Source of the DNA: Oehlia diaphana
Taxonomy: Eukaryota; Glomeromycota; Glomeromycetes; Glomerales; Glomeraceae
NCBI GenBank assembly: GCA_003833135.1
Contig: QZLH01000798.1
Span: 58,799 to 83,900, forward strand
Direction of reading: 5' to 3'
Length of the DNA stretch: 25,102 nt
Of the stretch, positions 19,243 to 25,102 are shown piece by piece. The notes under the pieces are model-generated. The model was not told the origin of the DNA. It was given only the letters and a program-made list of their open reading frames with translations, and did no database searches. The translations under genes were made by a program, and so were the position numbers. Position 1 is the stretch's first letter, and every line of letters starts with the position of its first letter.

Positions 19243-20225
19243 CTTTTTTTGCTATTGTGATTGTTAATCTGCACGTCCTTATTAGGGTAAGAGGTTATAC
19301 AGTACTAGTACAAATTTGATCGCCCTGTTACCTTGATGCTTAGATAATGGTTATAGGCACCAATGTCCATTTAAACATAATGGTTATTTTAACACCAATA
19401 GGACCTCGTAAAAAGGTAACAATACAGAGTTTACGTATAATGAAAAAAAAAATAATTGCACTATATCCTTCCTTTTTTGGATAATGCCAGGCGGAATTTC
19501 GCTAATAGTAATGAGCGCCAATCTCTTGTTACCTATTTATATATTGGTTTTTCTTTTTTTTTATTTGTCAAGCATACGAGTACATATAAAATGAATTATA
19601 AAATAAAACTAAATAATGGGGATGGGAAAAAAGCGGGAGCTAAAAAAAACCAATAGACACCGAAATAAAAAGAAATAAAAAAATTAAACTAACAAACAAA
19701 CCATCATCCTACAGACACGCCACTATCACCTTACACACCAAATTCAACTAATCTTGGGTCCTACAAAAGAAATAAGCGCCACTGATTTCGTCCATAAATT
19801 GAGAAGGTTGTAATGCAGTTAAAGCCCTTACTCTATGCTAATTAGGATTTGGCTACTCACAAACTCATACCAAAAGGTTTATTTATATATTGGTCCTGGA
19901 TATCATACATATAAAAAAAAAATTTTATCAACTCAAATGATTTACTAAACGTATGGCTTTTACTGCTGGAAAATCATGTGATTTACGTAAATAATTTTGA
20001 TATCAAATTACGCTTTTTATTATGTATGTAATTAAGCATTCGAGGCGTAACAATCGTAACAAGTATTAACACATGGTTGTGTACAATTTTTCTAATAAAA
20101 TCATATGAATCAGAAGTTTTTAATCTATTGGAAAAAAAAAATGAGCTGAAACTGATTATGCACGATACATTCGACACATATTGTCTATAATATTTCTTGT
20201 TTATTTTCAAGGCGGTACACCACAT
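19243..20225. other. Upstream region of the DUF4419 gene, nothing recognised
   Basis: No gene supported. Small frames at 19456-19656 (+) and 19983-20225 (-) have no recognisable domain and a base composition like the surroundings. TTTATATATTGGT occurs twice (about 19537 and 19880), perhaps remains of a repeat. Confidence 0.4.
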
Positions 20226-21346
20226 TTATGGCTAAAACAATTTATTTGTAGTTTTGTAGTTAGAATAAATTATGAATATTATTATTCTCGTTCCAAAACT
20301 ATAAACATTTTTTTTTTTTTTTTACAAATATGTGATTGAATATATAAATTTTCTTTAATTTCTCATTTCTTTATAATCTTATTTCAGAAATATATCAAGA
20401 ACAAGACTTATTTTTGAGGAAACTAATCTTGTAGAGTTTTGCTATAAAGATAATCCGTAATTACAGCTAAATAAATGGGTTAATTCGTTGTTATAACACT
20501 GGTCATTTCCTTATCTCAGATTTCTTTATAAATAGAAATCTATAAAATTGCTTTCACTTTTATATTGTAAATTTGATGATATAATCAATTGAATTTTGTA
20601 GTCTGTAAAATTAAAATTTCTAAAGTTTCTTAATAAAATATACCGTAATTTATTTTTCTTTATTATATTATACGATATCACTTTTGGACGTGCTTTTCAA
20701 AATGTTTAATTTATTATTGCAATATTTTGTTAAAAAACTCTATTCTGCAAATTCAGTGTAACTCAAAATATTACAAAAATCGATCATAAAATCTTGTCGT
20801 TTTTTCAAGAAAAAATAATTAAAATATTAAAAATATTTTTATCTTTTTTTTTTTTTAAAGTAGAAATGAACAAAAGAATTTAATAGTAAATATTCGGCTA
20901 TATTATCATATCAAAATTATAAGTATTTGATATAGTGATTATAAATTTTCCAAAAAGTACTGTAACTGGCATTTATTCATTATTATAAATTAAACATGTT
21001 TCTTATCTCGTCCTTCCGATCATATTCCTTAACGTTGGTGATCAGGTGATAATAACTTTTTTTAAAAGAGATGCCAATGATATTTTATTAAAATATTCCG
21101 CGTTTTTTTTTATTCACTTTTGAAATTTATTAAATGTTTGCCATAAATATAAACGAAATGCTGTAAGAAATATTTTTATAGTCTTTTATTATTATAACCG
21201 GCTAATCAATAATCAATAAATAAGAAGAATTAATATTAAATAGTAGTAATTGGTCAAAGAAAACATAATGATAAATATACCTAAATCTCGTGATATCACA
21301 CTATAATTTTCTAATTAATTAATTAATAACTAGAGTCATGCCCACA
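20226..21346. other. AT-rich intergenic stretch, nothing seen
   Basis: Homopolymer-rich, with many stops in all frames and no recognisable gene, RNA or structured repeat. Confidence 0.45.
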
Positions 21347-21363
21347 GCCAGCCGGAGGCTGGC
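21347..21363. repeat. GC-rich 7-bp hairpin
   Basis: GCCAGCC-gga-GGCTGGC is a perfect 7-bp stem with a 3-base loop, preceded by CCCACA, inside sequence that is otherwise nearly all A/T. It may be the terminal hairpin of a dispersed element; no partner end was found. Confidence 0.7.
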
Positions 21364-22441
21364 CTTTACTAAGAGTACATTAAAGATTACAAATTTTGAT
21401 GATTCAATTTGTTTTTTAAAATGAAGTATTGTAAAATAAATAGAATAATTTATTTAGAAATTATATAATAATATAATACACATTGACAGGTGAGTATATT
21501 CTCATATTTTATATTATATAAATAAAAAAATAAGCAGAGTTAATTGTAAATTTATCATTTATTCAATAAATCAATTAATGTAATTTTTTATCAGTAAAAA
21601 AAAAGTACCAAAATAAAAATTAAGGGAAATTGTAGTTATGTACATTATAATAATATATAATGTTCAGTAATTAAAGTTAATTTTTTTTTTAAAAATTTTT
21701 CTTGTTCTGGTTGAAATATTTGTTGGCTCCTCATCATTTCCACCATTATCTTCAATTTCTTTGTTATCATATATTCTTTAATTTTAATATAATTCTGGTT
21801 AATTAAATGATGATCAGAATTTTTTTATATTAAATATTTTGGCATATTTTTTGGACTATTTTCTATTAATAACTGAACAATAAAACTTCGTCTGATTTTA
21901 AAATTTAAATACAATTTCAGTTAGTGTGATTAATTGGCGTTCAAAATTAAAGTTAGTGATCATCAGAAATTCATCAGAATCACATGTACGTTCAAAATGA
22001 TTCTTGATGATCATACCACCCGATTCTAATACAATCCTGGCTAATTAAATACTGATCAAAAAAATTTTAATTATTTGGCGTTAAAATCAATGGATTATAT
22101 TTCTATTTTGATAACAATTGAACAATAGACCTTAAAAAACCTTTAAAATACATCAATACAAATTATAAAAATACAATTCCAATCAGAATTTTACGTTAGT
22201 ACATTTCTGGATTTATTCTAATTTTTAGTTAAAATTTTTTTTTACCAAATTATCAAAAATATACATAAACAATTTATTCTGGTTCTGGGTTTATTACTAA
22301 TTTCTAATTTTTTTTTTATTTTACCAAATTACCAAAAAAATACAATAGAGGATTTAAACATCTAACTTCAGCTGATTCGGATCATCATGTTCTGAATCTT
22401 TTTTTTTTCTCTATATAAATGACCACTGTTCGTATGATATT
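21364..22441. repeat. Intergenic stretch with diverged duplicated blocks
   Basis: No gene supported. TTCTGGTTAATTAAATGATGATCAGAATTTTT-type sequence at about 21792 recurs in diverged form at about 22036 (TCCTGGCTAATTAAATACTG), each followed by a TATTTGGC/TTTTGGCA block. Another pair, at about 22205-22262 and 22280-22344, shares TTTATT.CTAATTT and TTTACCAAATTA.CAAAAA. These are old local duplications. Confidence 0.5.
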
Positions 22442-22505
22442 GATTCAATATCAATTTGATATCAATATTAAACTCAATATCAATATTAACTCAATATCAA
22501 TATAT
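22442..22505. repeat. Short tandem repeat based on TCAATATCAATATTAA
   Basis: Four imperfect copies of a 14-17 bp unit containing (C/T)TCAATATCAAT, partly palindromic (GATATCAATATTAA). Simple tandem repeat with no coding capacity. Confidence 0.75.
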
Positions 22506-23111
22506 AAAAACACACCTTATACTTAGCGCGTAAGAGCTAACTAAATTAATAAAATTTTCCTTCCTTTTCAAGTTAGCACAATTAGCATAATAACCAATCA
22601 CAAGAAATGTCATTAAAACAAAGATCACCTGATACCATTAACTTTATGGCGCGATCTGTATATGGTGTCAAATAATTTTGCGTTAAAGAAAAAAGAAATA
22701 CAATCTGCTCGAAATCTACTGAAAATAGTTTGATATATATTGAAATTGATAATATGATAAGTATAATAATATTTTGTGCTCAACGAATATATTAAATTGT
22801 CATTTACTAGTCGAAATTTAATAATTAAAAGGAAAAATGGTAAAACTTTTAAATTACTAGATATCTTGACCGAAATTTTTAGTGTAAGAAGGAGCGCAAA
22901 AAAAAAAAATAATTGTTTTTTTATTCGCTAAATATATCTTTAGCCTACAAACGTTTATTAATTTTCACACATTTATAGAGGAAGGCTTTTCTTGGTAGCG
23001 TATAACCCAATAGATATTGTATGCGGTACAAATTATTAAGCCCAACCAATAGAAAATCTAGTTCTGGATCATGTGATCGCGACGTTTTATACTGTCACGA
23101 CTCACGACTGC
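22506..23111. other. Distal upstream region of the third BTB gene
   Basis: No gene supported. Contains GATCATGTGATCGCGACG near 23068, which resembles the CACGTGGTCGC stretch before the second BTB gene. Confidence 0.4.
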
Positions 23112-23187
23112 CACGTGTTAAATCCTGATTAAATGTTAAATAAGGATTAATCGACTAACCTTGTGTTCGAAAATAAAGTATATTTAA
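23112..23187 (+). promoter_or_regulatory. Probable promoter elements of the third BTB gene
   Basis: CACGTG at 23112-23117, about 115 bases before the ATG, and TATATTTAA at 23179-23187, about 45 bases before it. The pair matches the layout upstream of the second BTB gene in order and approximate spacing. This is inferred from comparison of two sites only. Confidence 0.4.
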
Positions 23188-23228
23188 GGTTTGAAAATTG
23201 GTTTTTTTAGGAATTCTCATTTTCTATA

Positions 23229-24744
23229 ATGGATGATACTAAACTTTTGTCGAAATTATCACAAAATTTAATCGAAATTTTAAACGATGAAGAATATTAT
23301 GATATTACAATTGAAGTTGGTAATGATCCTGACGTAAAAATATTTCGCGCTCATATGGTAATTTTAAATTATCGTTCTCCTTATTTGCGGAGAATTTTAT
23401 CAACTAATAAAAAGAAAGATGATGATATTTTGAATCATATTAAATTACCAAATATTTTACCAGAAATTTTTCAAATAATCTTAAGGTATTAAAGAATTAA
23501 CGAATAATTTTAAAAATTTTGTTATTATATTACTAATTTTATTATCGTTTTTACTTAGGTATATCTATGGAGGAATAATTTCTTTAAAAGAATATAATAT
23601 TACAGATATTATTAAGGTCCTTATTGTTGCTAATGAACTTGGCCTACAAGAATTAATACGTTATTTAGAATCCTTTTTGATTGAAAATCAATCAAATTGG
23701 ATGGAACAAAATTTTGGTTTGATATATCAAACAAGTTTTGAAAATAATTCTTCACTAAGACTTCAAAAGTATTGTACTGATTTAATTCTAAAAGATCCAA
23801 ATAAGATATTTGATTCTCCAAAATTTTCTTCAATCCCAGAAAATCTTTTAGTTACGCTTATTCAAAATGATAATCTTCAAATGGGTGAAATTCAAATTTG
23901 GGAACATGTGATTAAATGGGGACTTTCTCAAAATCCAGAATTTCCATCTGATCCTACAAATTTTTCAAAAGAAGATTTCAATAATTTAAAGAATATCTTA
24001 CGACAATTTATTCCTTTTATTAAATTCTATAATCTAGATTCAAAAGAATTTTCACAAAAAGTATTACCTTATAAGAAAATTTTACCAAAAGAATTACGTG
24101 AAGATTTATTAAATTACTTTTTGAATAATGATAGAAAAAAATCAGTACCTCGTGTGCCTCAAGATATTAGTGATGACCATTCAACAAAAATTAATTCTGA
24201 AATTATTACATTGCAACATATTGAATTAATTTCAAAATGGATTGATAAATTAGAAATTAAAGAAAAGTTGATGTCTTCTTATGAATTCAAATTATTATAT
24301 CGTGACACTCGTGATAGACCTATTGAATTACATAACAGATTTGAAAATTTTCATAAAATTTGCGATAATCAATCTCGTACAGTAACAATTATTAAAGTTG
24401 ATGACAATAATGAAATTCTTGGAGGATTTAATCCGATTAAATGGAAGACTGACGGTAATTATGGAATTACTAAAGATAGTTTTATATTTGCTTTTAATAA
24501 TAATGATATTGAAAATTATATATTAAGTCGCGTAAAGAATGAAAAGAAGGCTATATTAAATTGTTCTATATATGATGGTTTCGGACCATTATTTGGTGAC
24601 AAAGATTTGCTTTTATATCAAACTTTTGATAATGAATTAAAAGTTAGTTGTGAAAAAAAGGATTATGAGAAGCGAATTAGAAAAATCAATGATTCACGTG
24701 TTATAGAATTTGAAGTATTTAAAGTTCAAATTGTATATTTTTAA
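23229..24744 (+). CDS. BTB-BACK-TLDc domain protein, copy 3 (two exons)
   Basis: Exon 1 23229-23485, intron 23486-23558 (GTATTA...TACTTAG, 73 nt, phase 2, with a TACTAAT branch-site-like sequence at 23531), exon 2 23559-24744; 480 aa. The join AG|G gives R86-Y-I-Y-G-G, exactly as in the paralogs; unspliced, the frame stops just after LRY. The BTB domain (about 15-120) has YYDITIEVG and FRAHMVILNYRSPYLRR; BACK runs about 120-276 with W-x-x-VIKWGL; the short linker contains KKSVPRVPQDISDD; TLDc (299-480) has LLYRDTRD, LGGFNPIKW, DSFIFAF and GPLFGDKDL (428-436). The in-frame Met at 23677 is internal. Closest in layout to copy 2. Function, as for the family, is probably protein-interaction adaptor plus TLDc stress/V-ATPase-linked module, inferred. 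Confidence 0.92.
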
Positions 24745-25102
24745 AATTTATAAAATAATTAATATTTTGTAATTGATTAATGTTTTAATATAAAGATCTA
24801 TGCTGGAATATATTATTATAATAGCCAGAATTTCATTGTCATGCGAAAGAAGTTGCTACCTTTTCTTCCGACAAATAGTATAGATTTTGCATTTTAATCT
24901 AACCATAAGTCCAAATTTGGGATGAAAAAGTCTCAACTAATTTTATATAATGTTAGAGTATAGCGAAGCTAACGTTTTTTGGTTTTTTTTTTTGAAAAAA
25001 AGTTTTTTTTTTTTACCCTTTTCTCTTTTTTTAAAAAAAAAAAAATTTTTTTTAATAAAAAAATAAAAAAAAAAAAAAAATTTAAAAAAAAAAAAAAAAA
25101 AA
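24745..25102. repeat. 3' flank and low-complexity end
   Basis: After the third BTB gene there is ordinary AT-rich sequence to about 24950, then GTTAG...CTAAC (24952-24973, GTTAGAGTATAGCGAAGCTAAC), which looks like the end of a dispersed repeat, then T-runs followed by A-runs to the last base. The T-run then A-run order is fold-back-like and may be a real repeat or a poorly resolved contig end. Confidence 0.55.

Noticed and set aside
19983..20225. Minus-strand 80-residue frame
   Set aside because: No domain or family resemblance, and composition equals the surroundings; kept only as intergenic.
23630..23833. Minus-strand frame inside BTB copy 3
   Set aside because: Antisense shadow of exon 2.
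1..25102. tRNA or rRNA genes
   Set aside because: No B-box-like GGTTCGAATCC or cloverleaf pattern was recognised by eye; a tRNA-detection program would be decisive.

Overview
This is a very AT-rich eukaryotic window with long homopolymer runs, sparse genes, short phase-2 introns and many small palindromic repeats. The genes point strongly to an arbuscular mycorrhizal fungus, Rhizophagus irregularis or a close Glomeromycotina relative: BTB-BACK-TLDc proteins and DUF4419 proteins are both expanded families there. The species call rests on family knowledge and sequence style, not on a database search.

Four protein-coding genes can be supported. Three are paralogous BTB-BACK-TLDc genes on the + strand (5815-7457, 14158-15703, 23229-24744), spaced about 8-9 kb apart. 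Each has exactly 257 nt of coding sequence in exon 1, then one short phase-2 intron (80, 94 and 73 nt) splitting the Arg/Lys codon before the Y-[VI]-Y-G-G motif, then one long second exon. The first protein (520 aa) has a longer, Ser/Thr/Asn-rich linker between BACK and TLDc than the other two (483 and 480 aa). The fourth gene, on the - strand (18079-19155), encodes an intact DUF4419 protein. Their likely jobs are substrate-adaptor type (BTB-BACK, Cullin-3-linked in other eukaryotes) coupled to an oxidative-stress/V-ATPase-associated TLDc domain, and unknown for DUF4419. No pathway links them in the sequence beyond shared lineage.

The rest is repeat-rich. At 1-2340 lies a fold-back (long terminal inverted repeat) structure with a nested small MITE and an internal duplication next to two ambiguous bases. 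At 2518-3500 is a diverged array of short palindromes. At 3522-3593 are two compact hairpins. Decayed protein remnants follow: a zinc-ribbon-like transposon-type fragment (4143-4410), a short KAREKARELKERFP-type fragment (7921-8055) and a protein-kinase C-terminal fragment whose CW tryptophan is now a stop (8419-8869). On the - strand at 10690-11195 are several short exon-like units bounded by splice-site-like sequences. At 13040-13575 is a composite direct and inverted repeat. At 16243-17130 are two MITEs in opposite orientation with TA target duplications; the second sits inside another inverted repeat that also carries a cluster of AACGTT motifs. The window ends in an A/T homopolymer tract.

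No tRNA, rRNA, CRISPR array or prokaryote-type operon was found. I found no new multi-gene system. The most useful leads are the paralog array, the exon-like micro-units, the nested MITEs and the palindrome array.
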